A model generated the notes under the pieces. That model did no database searches. It saw nothing but the letters and a program-made list of their open reading frames with translations, and was not told the DNA's origin. Shown in pieces: positions 19,039 to 27,583 of a stretch of DNA of 64,000 nucleotides. The position numbers were made by a program, and so were the translations under genes. Position 1 is the stretch's first letter; each line of letters starts with the position of its first letter. Origin of the DNA: JAJXZP01 sp963787185 (GTDB lineage Bacteria; Spirochaetota; Spirochaetia; Treponematales; Rectinemataceae); the NCBI GenBank assembly GCA_963787185.1, contig CAWBCC010000014.1, positions 558,001 to 622,000 of the forward strand, written 5' to 3'.

Positions 19039-20531
19039 GATATCGCTCCACATCGGTCCGGATCGCCTTCATCGCATTTCTGTGCTCCGCAGGAGTTCTC
19101 GCCTGGGCGGCCGACAAGGTGGCGGCGCTTCCTGCGGACCAGACAGCCATCGAACGGACCGCTGCGACCTTTCCGGCGACTCCGCCGGCCGCCGGGCCGC
19201 CGAATTCCGCGACGCCGCCCTCAGAAGCCGCGCCCTCGGTTCCGGCCGCGCCGGCTCCTGCGCCGCAGCCCGCGGAAGCCGATATTCCGCCCCGTAGACT
19301 CGTGCAACCGGCGGGCGCCCCGCCCTGGTTGCCCGCCGGGCCTCCGCTCCAAGGACTCGCCGAAGAGCCGAACTACGGCATAGAAATGCCTTGGGACGAG
19401 AGGAGCTTCGAAGCCTTTCGCGCCTCGTACCTGAGTCCGGACGGCAAGAAATGGCTCGCCGCCGTCATGGAACGCGCCCGCCCCTACTTCGCCTACGTAT
19501 CCGAACGGCTTCGCTACTACGGCCTTCCCGAGGAACTCGCTTTTCTTCCCGTCATCGAATCGGAATACTCGCCGAAAGCCGTGTCCAAAAGCGGAGCGAC
19601 CGGCCTGTGGCAGTTCATGCGCAATTCGATCGCAGGCTACGACATCCGCATAGACGACTGGGTGGACGAACGCCGTGACTTCATGAAGAGTTCGGACGGG
19701 GCCCTGCGCAAGCTCGCCGACAACTATGCCGAATTCGACGACTGGGACCTGGCAGTTGCGGCATTCAATGCCGGAGATGGCGCCGTCGCCCGCGCCCTGT
19801 CCCGCGCGAAGAGGGAGGGGGCCGTTGCGCCGGACTTCTGGGACCTCTGCGCGCGGGGACTGCTCCCCTCCGAGACGGCGTCCTACGTCCCCAAATTCCT
19901 CGCGATAGCCTCCATTTTGCGCTACCCGGGCCGCTACGGCATCCCCCTGTCGTGGGAGACGCCGCCTTCCTGGGATGCGATCGACCCCGGGCGCCCCGTG
20001 GACCTGGCGATACTCGCCAAGGCGACCGGCCTCGACCTCGACCTTCTGCGGGCGGCCAACCCGGAATTGCGTTACGGCGTGACCCCGCCCTCGACGGGCT
20101 ATCGCCTCAAGGTTCCGGCCGAATCCGCGGCCTCGGTCAAAGCCGTGCTCGACGACAAGAGCCTCGCCCTCGTTCGATACTATCTCCACACGGTACGATC
20201 GGGAGACACGCTCTCGGCCATCTCGCGCAATTACGGCGCACCGATGTCGACCATACTCCAGTCCAATCCGGGCATGCGCTCAGACTTTCTCCGATTGGGC
20301 CAGGTGATCGTCGTGCCGGCGCTCAAGAACGCGCCGCCGCCCTCTCCGCCGCCGCCCCCGAAGGACGTGCTCGATTATTCGGGCAGTTATACGATCGTCA
20401 AAGGCGACACCCTCTGGAGCATCTCTCTGCGCTTCGACGTCCAGCCCGAAGTGCTCGCCGAACGGAACGGCCTCGAGCTCGATAGCGTGATTCGCGAAGG
20501 GATGACGCTTCGCGTGCCGATAGTGAAATAA
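19035..20531 (+). CDS. Membrane-bound lytic murein transglycosylase with two LysM domains (MltD-like)
   Basis: About 498 residues. A signal sequence is followed by a Pro/Ala-rich linker (residues about 35-80). An SLT lytic-transglycosylase domain follows with the catalytic Glu in F-L-P-V-I-E-S-E-Y-S-P and the G-A-T-G-L-W-Q-F-M motif. Two C-terminal LysM peptidoglycan-binding modules begin V-R-S-G-D-T-L-S-A-I-S and I-V-K-G-D-T-L-W-S-I-S. It cleaves glycan strands to anhydromuropeptides in the periplasm. The GTG at 19035 is preceded by GGGGAG and overlaps the upstream stop codon. Confidence 0.93.
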   Translation: MRYRSTSVRIAFIAFLCSAGVLAWAADKVAALPADQTAIERTAATFPATPPAAGPPNSATPPSEAAPSVPAAPAPAPQPAEADIPPRRLVQPAGAPPWLPAGPPLQGLAEEPNYGIEMPWDERSFEAFRASYLSPDGKKWLAAVMERARPYFAYVSERLRYYGLPEELAFLPVIESEYSPKAVSKSGATGLWQFMRNSIAGYDIRIDDWVDERRDFMKSSDGALRKLADNYAEFDDWDLAVAAFNAGDGAVARALSRAKREGAVAPDFWDLCARGLLPSETASYVPKFLAIASILRYPGRYGIPLSWETPPSWDAIDPGRPVDLAILAKATGLDLDLLRAANPELRYGVTPPSTGYRLKVPAESAASVKAVLDDKSLALVRYYLHTVRSGDTLSAISRNYGAPMSTILQSNPGMRSDFLRLGQVIVVPALKNAPPPSPPPPPKDVLDYSGSYTIVKGDTLWSISLRFDVQPEVLAERNGLELDSVIREGMTLRVPIVK

Positions 20532-20534
20532 GCC

Positions 20535-21551
20535 ATGCACATAACGACCGGAGACGGAATTGCGATCGGGATTTCCTCACCGAGGCGCGCGGCGGGGCGG
20601 AGATCGAGTTCGGCCCTCGGCGGGCTCGCGCTCGCGACTCTTATTCTGCTGGCGCCGGCGGCCCTATGCGCCCAGACCCAGGATTATTCGAACCCGAACG
20701 GCGACGACGCGACGCAATCGGCAGGCTCGCCCTACAAGGTCGACGCGAGCCTGGATTGGAGCGGACGCTTCCTTCTACTGCGCGTATCGCTCGACATGGT
20801 TCGCGTCGGGTTGAGACTGCCCGAGGGCCGGCTCGAAGCCGAACGGATGATCGAGCGCGACCTGCCCGGCCTCGCCAAGGATTCCATCTTTTCTCTGCAG
20901 GTGGATTCCTATCGAACCGTCAGAGACACGATCATGGACGGCAGCCTCGATCCCGAGGGGCTCATCGCCCTGTCCAAGGACGTCACGAGGCTCGAATCCT
21001 CCATTTCGCGGGACATGCGGAATCTCATCGTTTCCTACAAGTTCTCGCTGGATGCCGTCGGCTCGCTCTATGTCCTTCATAACGAAGCGATCCCTCCCCC
21101 CGCCGCGCTCGAATGGCGCCCTACGCGCGAGCGCACGGGCATCGTGATCGTAGCCCGCGGCTCGCTGCCCGTCCACGGAGAGTTCGTCTCGGACAGGCCC
21201 AGACCCTGTCTCTTCCCGCGCGTATTCGACGACGGCATGAGGCCGTTTCTGAACAAGGACATGGTGGACCCCGACATTCTCCGCTCCGGCGGCGAAGTGG
21301 GCTACGCTGCCTCGATCCCGGACGACGGTCGCGTCGGCGACGACCCCCTCCTGGTCATGGCGACCCAGATATTCGGTACTGACCGCACCGACCTCATCAT
21401 CTCGCGCGACGACGCGATAGCCATTCTGGGCCTTTCCGCGAACCGCGATCTTCTCCGCGAAGGCAAGGTCACGATAGTGCTCGATCGGAGCGCGCTTATT
21501 GCACGCAGCCCCGATAGCCCGAGGCAGCCGACTCCGCCCCCGACGCCCTGA
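20535..21551 (+). CDS. Exported protein of unknown function, operon with the lytic transglycosylase
   Basis: A 338-residue protein with a long basic N-terminus and a hydrophobic segment ending A-L-C-A-Q, a likely signal peptidase I site. The mature part has mixed alpha/beta character, with no known motif and a Pro-rich end. It begins three bases after the lytic transglycosylase stop, so it is almost certainly cotranscribed and probably works in the envelope. I recognise no family beyond a general resemblance to periplasmic proteins of spirochaetes. Confidence 0.8.
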   Translation: MHITTGDGIAIGISSPRRAAGRRSSSALGGLALATLILLAPAALCAQTQDYSNPNGDDATQSAGSPYKVDASLDWSGRFLLLRVSLDMVRVGLRLPEGRLEAERMIERDLPGLAKDSIFSLQVDSYRTVRDTIMDGSLDPEGLIALSKDVTRLESSISRDMRNLIVSYKFSLDAVGSLYVLHNEAIPPPAALEWRPTRERTGIVIVARGSLPVHGEFVSDRPRPCLFPRVFDDGMRPFLNKDMVDPDILRSGGEVGYAASIPDDGRVGDDPLLVMATQIFGTDRTDLIISRDDAIAILGLSANRDLLREGKVTIVLDRSALIARSPDSPRQPTPPPTP

Positions 21552-21581
21552 GCGCCTCGGAAGTTTCTCTCCGAATCCCTC

Positions 21582-22811
21582 TCAATCGCCCTGTATCAGG
21601 GCGGCCAGGACCTTCGCGTCGCCGATGATATTTTCGATCTTCGCGCTCTCGTTCGGTTGGTGAGCGGTTTCCTCGAGACGGGACCAGACGACGCAGTCGT
21701 ATCCGGCATTGCGCAGATACGCGCCTACCGTACCGCCGCCTATGCCGATGGCCCTGGCCCGCAGGCCGTAGACGGACTGCACGGCCTTTGCGAGCTCCTT
21801 GACGACCGGGGCGTCCGCCTTCGTGGCCTTGGACTCGTTGCTCTGCACGACTTCGTGGCCGATCTTGACACCGTACTTCGCCTCGACCTCGCGCATCTTC
21901 TTCTCCACCTCCGCAAGGACGCTGTCGACGGGGTATTGGGGCAGGATGCGCATGTCGAAACAGAACACGTCTTCGCCCGGAATCGTGTTGATATTCGGAA
22001 CGTTCGCCTCTTTTTTCGTCGGATTGATAGTGCTACGGTCCGGCTCGAAGAGGTCGTCACGCGCGGTGAAGACTTCGTCTTCCAGAGCATGCACACGCAG
22101 CGCGAGATCACAGGCCGCGAGGAAGGCGTTCGCGCCTTTGTCGGGCATCGAGCCGTGGGTCTGCTTTCCCTTGGTGACGACTTTGAGCCAGAGTATGTTC
22201 TTTTCGGCCACCTCGATCTCGGAACCGTCGGCCGATCCTCCGTCCGGGATGACGATGAGATCGTCCTTGCGGAAGAGCCCCTGCACCTTCAGCACATGCT
22301 GGATGCCATACTTCGACCCGACCTCTTCGTCCGCGATGAAGAGCAGCTTGATGGTGCGCTTGGGGATCATCCCGTTTGCGACGAAGGCGAGAGCCGCGAA
22401 GACCGAGCTGACCAGACCCTGCTGGTTGTCCTCGACGCCGCGTCCGATGAGTTTTCCGTCCTCGCGGATGACCGTGAAGGGATCGCCCTTCCACATCGAG
22501 CGGTCGCCCTCGGGCACCACATCGAGGTGGCTCATGATCCACACGCGGCCCCGGCCGCTTTCGCCCTCGATCGTCGCGACGACGTTGGGCCTCTTGCCGG
22601 CGCTGACGCGCTCGTCGGGAGCGTCGTAGCGCTCGATCTGCCCGATGCCCTTCCTTGCGAGCCAGGCGACGAGGGCCTCGGCCTTTCTCATCTCACCGTC
22701 GCCGCCCGACTCGGGCGCGATGGCCGGTATCGCGGTGAGCAGGGTTTCCAGCTCGACGATGCCCGGCGTGGAGCCTTCGATGTACTTGAATACGATGTCT
22801 CTGTCCGACAT
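21582..22811 (-). CDS. M20 family metallopeptidase/dipeptidase
   Basis: A 409-residue zinc hydrolase. Metal-binding signatures of the M20 family are visible: M-S-H-L-D-V-V-P-E-G (first His/Asp), G-R-G-V-E-D-N-Q-Q-G (bridging Asp), A-D-E-E-V-G-S-K-Y-G (catalytic Glu and ligand Glu), and a late H-Q-P-N-E with the last His. The dimerisation domain starts around K-Q-T-H-G-S-M-P. It probably cleaves dipeptides or N-acyl amino acids in the cytoplasm. I chose the ATG at 22811 because AAGGAG lies six bases upstream. The frame extends further but without coding character. Confidence 0.93.
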   Translation of the reverse strand: MSDRDIVFKYIEGSTPGIVELETLLTAIPAIAPESGGDGEMRKAEALVAWLARKGIGQIERYDAPDERVSAGKRPNVVATIEGESGRGRVWIMSHLDVVPEGDRSMWKGDPFTVIREDGKLIGRGVEDNQQGLVSSVFAALAFVANGMIPKRTIKLLFIADEEVGSKYGIQHVLKVQGLFRKDDLIVIPDGGSADGSEIEVAEKNILWLKVVTKGKQTHGSMPDKGANAFLAACDLALRVHALEDEVFTARDDLFEPDRSTINPTKKEANVPNINTIPGEDVFCFDMRILPQYPVDSVLAEVEKKMREVEAKYGVKIGHEVVQSNESKATKADAPVVKELAKAVQSVYGLRARAIGIGGGTVGAYLRNAGYDCVVWSRLEETAHQPNESAKIENIIGDAKVLAALIQGD

Positions 22812-22848
22812 GCGACACTCCTTTTTCCGCAGCCTGAACCTCGTGCGA

Positions 22849-23823
22849 TCAACGCGCACGGGCGCGATAGGCGTTCCAGGTGGTCCGCACGAGGCTCTCG
22901 AGGTCGGAATGTCGCGCCTCCCAACCCAGAAGCTCGCGGGCGAGATTGGATGAGGCGCAGAGGCTGGCGGGGTCACCGGGACGCCTGCCGACCATCTTCG
23001 CCGGGATCGGCTTTCCCGACACACGCCGGGCCGCTTCCAGTATCTGGAGCACGGAGAGCCCTTTCTCGGAGCCCAGGTTGACGACGAGACTGCGGTCGTT
23101 GCGCGATATCCAGTCGAGAGCGGCCAGGTGTCCCGCGGCGAGGTCGCTCACGTGCACGTAGTCGCGCACCCCGGTGCCGTCCGGCGTAGGATAGTCCGTG
23201 CCGAAAACCTGGAAGTCCGACCGCATGCCTGCGGCGACTTCCATTATGACTGGTAAAAGATTGGCAGGGTTCTTTTCGAGACCGTGGATGCGACCCTCGG
23301 GGTCGTAGCCGGCGGCGTTGAAATAGCGCAGGGCGGCGTAGCGCATCCCCTTGAGCCTATCGTACCAGGCCAGGATGCGCTCGATCTCGAGCTTGGTGAA
23401 GCCGTAGTAGTTTTCGGGTTCGGTGGGATGCTTTTCGTCTATCGGAAGGTAGCGAGGTTCGCCGTAGGTCGCGGCGGAGGAGGAGAAAACGATTCTTCGG
23501 ATACCGGTCTCGAGCGCGGCGTTCAGGATATTCACGGTGCCGCTCAGGTTTTGGAGCGAGTATTTTTCCGGCTTGAGCATCGACTCGCCGGCGGCCTTGG
23601 CGGCGGCGAGGTGAACGAGGGCATCGAAGCCGCCGGCCATAGCATTACGAAGCGCGTCGAAGTCGAGGATGTCTCCCTCGACGAAGCCCTCCCCGGCGAA
23701 CAGGTTTTCCCTCGTTCCCGTGGAGAGATTGTCGTAGACGGTGACGGCATGGCCTGCGTCGAGGAACTCACGGGCGACATGGCTGCCGATATAGCCCGCT
23801 CCGCCGACGATGAGAATCTTCAC
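22849..23823 (-). CDS. galE: UDP-glucose 4-epimerase
   Basis: About 324 residues of the extended short-chain dehydrogenase family. NAD binding is by G-G-A-G-Y-I-G-S-H at residues 7-15. The catalytic Ser is in F-S-S-S-A-A-T-Y-G and the Tyr-Lys pair is in Y-Y-G-F-T-K. The G-T-G-V-R-D-Y-V-H-V-S-D-L-A signature is strongly diagnostic of GalE. It interconverts UDP-glucose and UDP-galactose for surface polysaccharides or galactose use. The GTG at 23823 follows GGAAGGAG with normal spacing; the longer frame upstream lacks a good start. Confidence 0.95.
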   Translation of the reverse strand: MKILIVGGAGYIGSHVAREFLDAGHAVTVYDNLSTGTRENLFAGEGFVEGDILDFDALRNAMAGGFDALVHLAAAKAAGESMLKPEKYSLQNLSGTVNILNAALETGIRRIVFSSSAATYGEPRYLPIDEKHPTEPENYYGFTKLEIERILAWYDRLKGMRYAALRYFNAAGYDPEGRIHGLEKNPANLLPVIMEVAAGMRSDFQVFGTDYPTPDGTGVRDYVHVSDLAAGHLAALDWISRNDRSLVVNLGSEKGLSVLQILEAARRVSGKPIPAKMVGRRPGDPASLCASSNLARELLGWEARHSDLESLVRTTWNAYRARAR

Positions 23824-23963
23824 GATCGCTCCTTCCGTGCGACGATCCGGATTCCGGCCTCCGGATTCCCGGATCGAAGGCCCTTCGGCTAGTATAGCGA
23901 TAGGCGCGAGCGCGTCCAGGACCCGACATCGAGTCTCGAAGAGATCGAAGATCCGTCGGGCGG

Positions 23964-23998
23964 ATAAAAAAGAGGGGCTGCCAACCATGGACAGCCCC
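23964..23998 (-). terminator. Intrinsic terminator of tRNA-Phe
   Basis: A GC-rich hairpin with arms GGGGCTG and CAGCCCC is followed on the minus strand by TCTTTTTTAT. It lies six bases after the tRNA-Phe gene. Confidence 0.88.
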
Positions 23999-24004
23999 GA
24001 ATCA

Positions 24005-24077
<73 letters not shown>

Positions 24078-24090
24078 TCAACGGAATATT

Positions 24091-24119
24091 CTTATACAGG
24101 AAGCCTTACCATGCGTCAA
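24091..24119 (-). promoter_or_regulatory. Promoter of tRNA-Phe
   Basis: On the minus strand TTGACG (24114-24119) and TATAAG (24091-24096) are exactly 17 bases apart, just upstream of the tRNA gene. Confidence 0.7.
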
Positions 24120-24164
24120 GTGATACCCTCCCAAATGGCCCGGAGATCTCGGAATATTGTCGAA

Positions 24165-24280
24165 GTTCGCTCATTCGCCGATTATTTTGACCAGCACTCT
24201 CTTTCGGCGCCGCGCCGACGCACTGCCGTTTTCGCGTTCGCTCATTCGCCGATTATTTTGACCAGCACTCTCTTTCGGCG
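24165..24280. repeat. 45-bp perfect direct repeat duplicating a gene's 3' end
   Basis: Two identical 45-base copies lie at 24165-24209 and 24236-24280, with 26 unrelated bases between. The right copy contains the last codons and stop of the YjbQ-family gene; the left copy is a non-coding duplicate just past it. This looks like a local duplication left by slippage or recombination. Confidence 0.95.
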
Positions 24281-24658
24281 TCGGCCGTCGAACTCGCCGT
24301 AGAAAATGCGCTCCCAGGGGCCAAATTGGAACTTGCCCTCGGTGATCGCCACGACGACCTCCCGTCCGAAAATCTGGCGCTTTATGTGCGCATCGGCATT
24401 GTCCTCGCCGACATTGTGCCGGTAGGAAGCGACGGGCTCGTGAGGCGCCATCTTCTCGAGCCAGTCGAGAAAATCGGCATGCAGACCCGATTCGTTGTCA
24501 TTGATGAAGACGCTCGCGGTGATATGCATGGCATTGACGAGGGCCAGCCCTTCCTTGACCCCCGAGGCGGCGAGCGCTTTCTCGACGCGGTCGGTTATGT
24601 CGATGATCTCGTAGCGCTTGGCGGTCTGGAACCAAAGTTCTTCGGTATAGGATTTCAT
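24242..24658 (-). CDS. YjbQ/UPF0047 family protein
   Basis: A 138-residue protein with the conserved UPF0047 signatures N-A-M-H-I-T-A-S-V-F-I-N-D-N-E, Y-R-H-N-V-G-E-D-N-A-D-A-H and F-Q-F-G-P-W-E-R-I-F-Y-G-E-F-D-G. Members (E. coli YjbQ) have weak thiamine-phosphate synthase activity in vitro and a conserved metal-binding His cluster, but their cellular role is unsettled. The final 13 or so codons are inside a 45-bp direct repeat. It is followed upstream by 24672-25139 in the same direction, 13 bases away. Confidence 0.92.
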   Translation of the reverse strand: MKSYTEELWFQTAKRYEIIDITDRVEKALAASGVKEGLALVNAMHITASVFINDNESGLHADFLDWLEKMAPHEPVASYRHNVGEDNADAHIKRQIFGREVVVAITEGKFQFGPWERIFYGEFDGRRRKRVLVKIIGE

Positions 24659-24671
24659 GGCTGCGGAACCC

Positions 24672-25139
24672 TCATTTTCCCCCGCGAGCGCGGAGCTTGG
24701 AGAAGGCGCCCCCGGCCGGCGACGGAGCCGCCTTGCCCGCCTTTGCGCGCGGCCGAGGGGCTTCGAGGCCCGCTTCCTTCGTCCCGCCGAAATGCCGCTT
24801 CAGATCCTCGAGACTGCCGTTTATCGCGTCGATGATCCTGTCGCCGACATCGCTCGACGGCACGTTGATCAGGTTGGCGACGATCTTCGCGCCTCCTGCG
24901 ACTTCGAAGAAATTATAGGCTGCGACGATGTCCCTCCCGCCCTTCACCTGGATCGTCAGCACGATCATGTCGAAGGGGGCCACATAGAGGACGAGCCCCG
25001 TGAGAATCCCCAACTTGTACAGCGATCCCACGTTGGGCCGCACGAATGCCCCCCGGCCCTTCGTGGCCTCGTTGAAGGCAGTATCGAAGAATTGGGAATA
25101 GGCCTCTTTGCTCTTCGCGGCGATCGTAACGTTCAACAT
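24672..25139 (-). CDS. Protein of unknown function
   Basis: A 155-residue protein. Residues 1-110 look like a compact alpha/beta domain with two hydrophobic strands (L-G-I-L-T-G-L-V-L-Y-V and M-I-V-L-T-I-Q-V). The last 40 residues are a basic Ala/Pro/Gly/Lys tail. No signal peptide or known motif. A GGGGGA ribosome-binding site precedes the ATG. It sits 13 bases upstream of the YjbQ-family gene and is probably cotranscribed with it. I do not recognise the family. Confidence 0.72.
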   Translation of the reverse strand: MLNVTIAAKSKEAYSQFFDTAFNEATKGRGAFVRPNVGSLYKLGILTGLVLYVAPFDMIVLTIQVKGGRDIVAAYNFFEVAGGAKIVANLINVPSSDVGDRIIDAINGSLEDLKRHFGGTKEAGLEAPRPRAKAGKAAPSPAGGAFSKLRARGGK

Positions 25140-25217
25140 GATCGATCCCCCTTCTCTGCGGTAACTCTATGCAAGGTTCGTTGCGCCGTCAACGGCGCTA
25201 CGCCGTGGCCCGTGTCC

Positions 25218-25246
25218 TTCCGGCTTTCGAGTTCGGGGCCTATAAT
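25218..25246 (+). promoter_or_regulatory. Promoter of the radical SAM gene
   Basis: A perfect TATAAT at 25241-25246 has a weak -35 (TTCCGG) 17 bases upstream. The ATG at 25253 is only six bases after the -10, and there is no Shine-Dalgarno, pointing to a leaderless mRNA. Confidence 0.6.
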
Positions 25247-25252
25247 CCCCCC

Positions 25253-27580
25253 ATGAAGGCAGTACTTGTACAGCCGCCGTTCACTCAATTGAACGCACCC
25301 TACCCGGCGGTCCACTACCTCGAGGCGTTTCTCCGCGGCCGCGGCCACAGGGCGCGATCTTTCGACCACGGCACGGCGCTCTACCGCGAGATATTTTCCC
25401 GCGCGGGGCTCGCGCGCCTTTTCGCCGACGCGCCGCTTCGAATCGAAGCGCTCGCCCAACGCGGGGCGCGGGAGATATCCGACCCCGCGATCCGCGGCGA
25501 GATCGATCGCTACCTCTCGTACGAAGCACTCTACGCTCGATGGATAGAACCGATCGTGGACTTCCTCTCGGGCGGCGATCCGGCCTTCGCCCATCGGCTC
25601 GCGCAGGCGGTGGAACTCCCCCGCGGCGCCAGAGCGGCGGCCTTTCTCGACTCGGCCGGCGGGCGCATTTCGAGCGAAGATTCGCGGGCGCTCGGGACGC
25701 TCATTCTCGAGGATCTCGGCGACTTCATAACCGAACTCTTCGATCCCGAGTTCGGCACCGTCCGCTACGGAGAACGCATCGCGTCGAGTCGCGGCGACTT
25801 CGCCGAAATCCGCTCCACTCTGGCTTCCTCCTACCTGATCTCCACCTTCTACAGGCCCTTCCTCAGACATTTTTGGCGAAAGCCGGAGACATCCGACGCC
25901 GAGATGATTCTCGTCAGCATCCCCTTCCCGGGCTGCCTTCTCGGCTCTCTCGCCTGCGCCGAGGAGGCTCGGAGCGCTCTCGGCCCGTCGATTCCCATTC
26001 TTTTCGGGGGCGGCTACGTGTCGACGGAGCTCAGAGACCTCTGCGATCCCGGCATATTCGACTACTGCGACTACCTCTGCTTCGATGCGGGTTATGGAAG
26101 CATAGTATCCATTCTCGAGGCCGGAGGCTTCGAATCCGCGGAGGGGGAATCTGGCGACCTCTACCGCTGTATGAATCGCCTCGAAGATGGTCGCATCGCC
26201 GCCTCCGGCTTTCCGCCGGCGGACGGGATGAGTCCCGTCCTCTTTCCCGGCGCCAGAATCGCTCTTCAGTGCCGCGACGCCGCGCGTTACGGCGGCATCG
26301 AGCGTTCGGCCCTCGCATCGGTGCATCCGGACTACGCGAGCGCGGACTTCCGCGCCTATTTCGGGATCGTCGATTCCTCGAACCCCATGCACCGACTCTG
26401 GTCCGACGCTCCCTGGCTCAAGTATCGGCTCGCGCAGGGATGCTACTGGCGGCGCTGCGCCTTCTGCGACACGGAGCTCGACTACGTGGCGAACTTCGTC
26501 AGAAGCGACAAGCTCTCGCTGCTCCGGGCAGCCGATGCCGCGGCCGAACGAAGCGGACTTTGGGGTCTGCATTTCGTCGACGAGGCCATGCCGATGGCCG
26601 ATCTTCTCGACTTTGCCGCCGCGAATCGCTCGCGTGCGGCGGGGGGCGGGAAGCCCTTTTACTTCTGGGGCAATGTCCGCTTCGATTCCTCGTGGACGGA
26701 GGGGCGATGCGAGCTCCTGGCCGCCTCCGGCCTCATCGCCGTCGCGGGAGGGATCGAGGTGGCGACCGAACGCGGCCTTGCGATGACCGACAAAGGTTTC
26801 GATCTGGCCGCTCTGGTGCGCTGCCTCGTCGCGATGAAGCGCAGCGGCATACTCGTGCACGCCTACCTCATCTATGGCCTCCCCGAGCAGGATGAGGCGG
26901 ACATCGTCGACTCGGCCGAGTTCTGCCGGCAGCTCTTCGCCGCCGGCCTCCTCGACTCGGCGTTCTGGCACCGTTTCGTCCTCACCCGCCATTCGCGCAT
27001 GTACGGCGAGTGGAGAGCGGGCGCCCTGCCCGCTCTCCGCCCTTCGGATGCCTCGCGCTCTTTCGCCGACAACGATCTGGGCTTCGAAGGCGAGGAAAAC
27101 TTCGATCGCTTCGAGGCGCCGCTCGCCGCCGCCCTCGCGGCCTGGATGAGGGGGGAAGAGCTCGACAAGCCCGCCCTGCGATGGTTCGCGGGGGCCGCCC
27201 GCGGGCGAAAGCTCCGATCGTCCACTCCGCCGGGCCTCGTGGAATCGCTCATCGCGCGGGCCGAAGGGATTCTGGGCGAGCGCGAAACGGGGGCTGACGA
27301 ACTCGTGCATTGGACGGCGGGGACGCCCCTGCTTCGACCGATTCCCGAAGGTTCGGGCGCTCCCTCGACGGCCGCCCTGGTCTGGGCTTATCGGGGCGCA
27401 ATGGAGGAAATCGTCCTCCGGAAGGACGAGGTGGAGAGACTGCGCTCGGCTATTCTCGAGCTGGCGGATAGTCCGTCGGGGAGGCGATTCGCGGACTTTG
27501 CGAACGCAGCCTTCGCCGACCGCCGCGAGGGCGAGCGGACACTTCGCCGGCTTTCCGATTCCGGACTCGCGGCCACCTGA
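25253..27580 (+). CDS. B12-binding-like radical SAM protein of unknown function
   Basis: A 775-residue protein. The N-terminus (V-L-V-Q-P-P-F, then N-A-P-Y-P-A-V-H-Y-L and G-H-R-A-R-S-F-D) resembles the cobalamin-binding-type domain of class B radical SAM enzymes. A central C-x3-R-x-C-x2-C-like cluster, C-Y-W-R-R-C-A-F-C, should bind the [4Fe-4S] cluster that cleaves SAM. A TIM-barrel follows (H-F-V-D-E-A-M-P, Y-F-W-G-N-V-R-F-D, G-L-P-E-Q-D-E-A). Reaction and substrate are unknown. It is a single gene with its own promoter. The ATG at 25253 is used because the longer frame runs through the promoter. Confidence 0.9.
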   Translation: MKAVLVQPPFTQLNAPYPAVHYLEAFLRGRGHRARSFDHGTALYREIFSRAGLARLFADAPLRIEALAQRGAREISDPAIRGEIDRYLSYEALYARWIEPIVDFLSGGDPAFAHRLAQAVELPRGARAAAFLDSAGGRISSEDSRALGTLILEDLGDFITELFDPEFGTVRYGERIASSRGDFAEIRSTLASSYLISTFYRPFLRHFWRKPETSDAEMILVSIPFPGCLLGSLACAEEARSALGPSIPILFGGGYVSTELRDLCDPGIFDYCDYLCFDAGYGSIVSILEAGGFESAEGESGDLYRCMNRLEDGRIAASGFPPADGMSPVLFPGARIALQCRDAARYGGIERSALASVHPDYASADFRAYFGIVDSSNPMHRLWSDAPWLKYRLAQGCYWRRCAFCDTELDYVANFVRSDKLSLLRAADAAAERSGLWGLHFVDEAMPMADLLDFAAANRSRAAGGGKPFYFWGNVRFDSSWTEGRCELLAASGLIAVAGGIEVATERGLAMTDKGFDLAALVRCLVAMKRSGILVHAYLIYGLPEQDEADIVDSAEFCRQLFAAGLLDSAFWHRFVLTRHSRMYGEWRAGALPALRPSDASRSFADNDLGFEGEENFDRFEAPLAAALAAWMRGEELDKPALRWFAGAARGRKLRSSTPPGLVESLIARAEGILGERETGADELVHWTAGTPLLRPIPEGSGAPSTAALVWAYRGAMEEIVLRKDEVERLRSAILELADSPSGRRFADFANAAFADRREGERTLRRLSDSGLAAT

Positions 27581-27583
27581 GAA

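Noticed and set aside
25133..27310. Long open frame on the minus strand opposite the radical SAM gene
   Set aside because: It is a mirror of a GC-rich coding region, has no ribosome-binding site or recognisable domain, and lies antisense to a gene with clear motifs.
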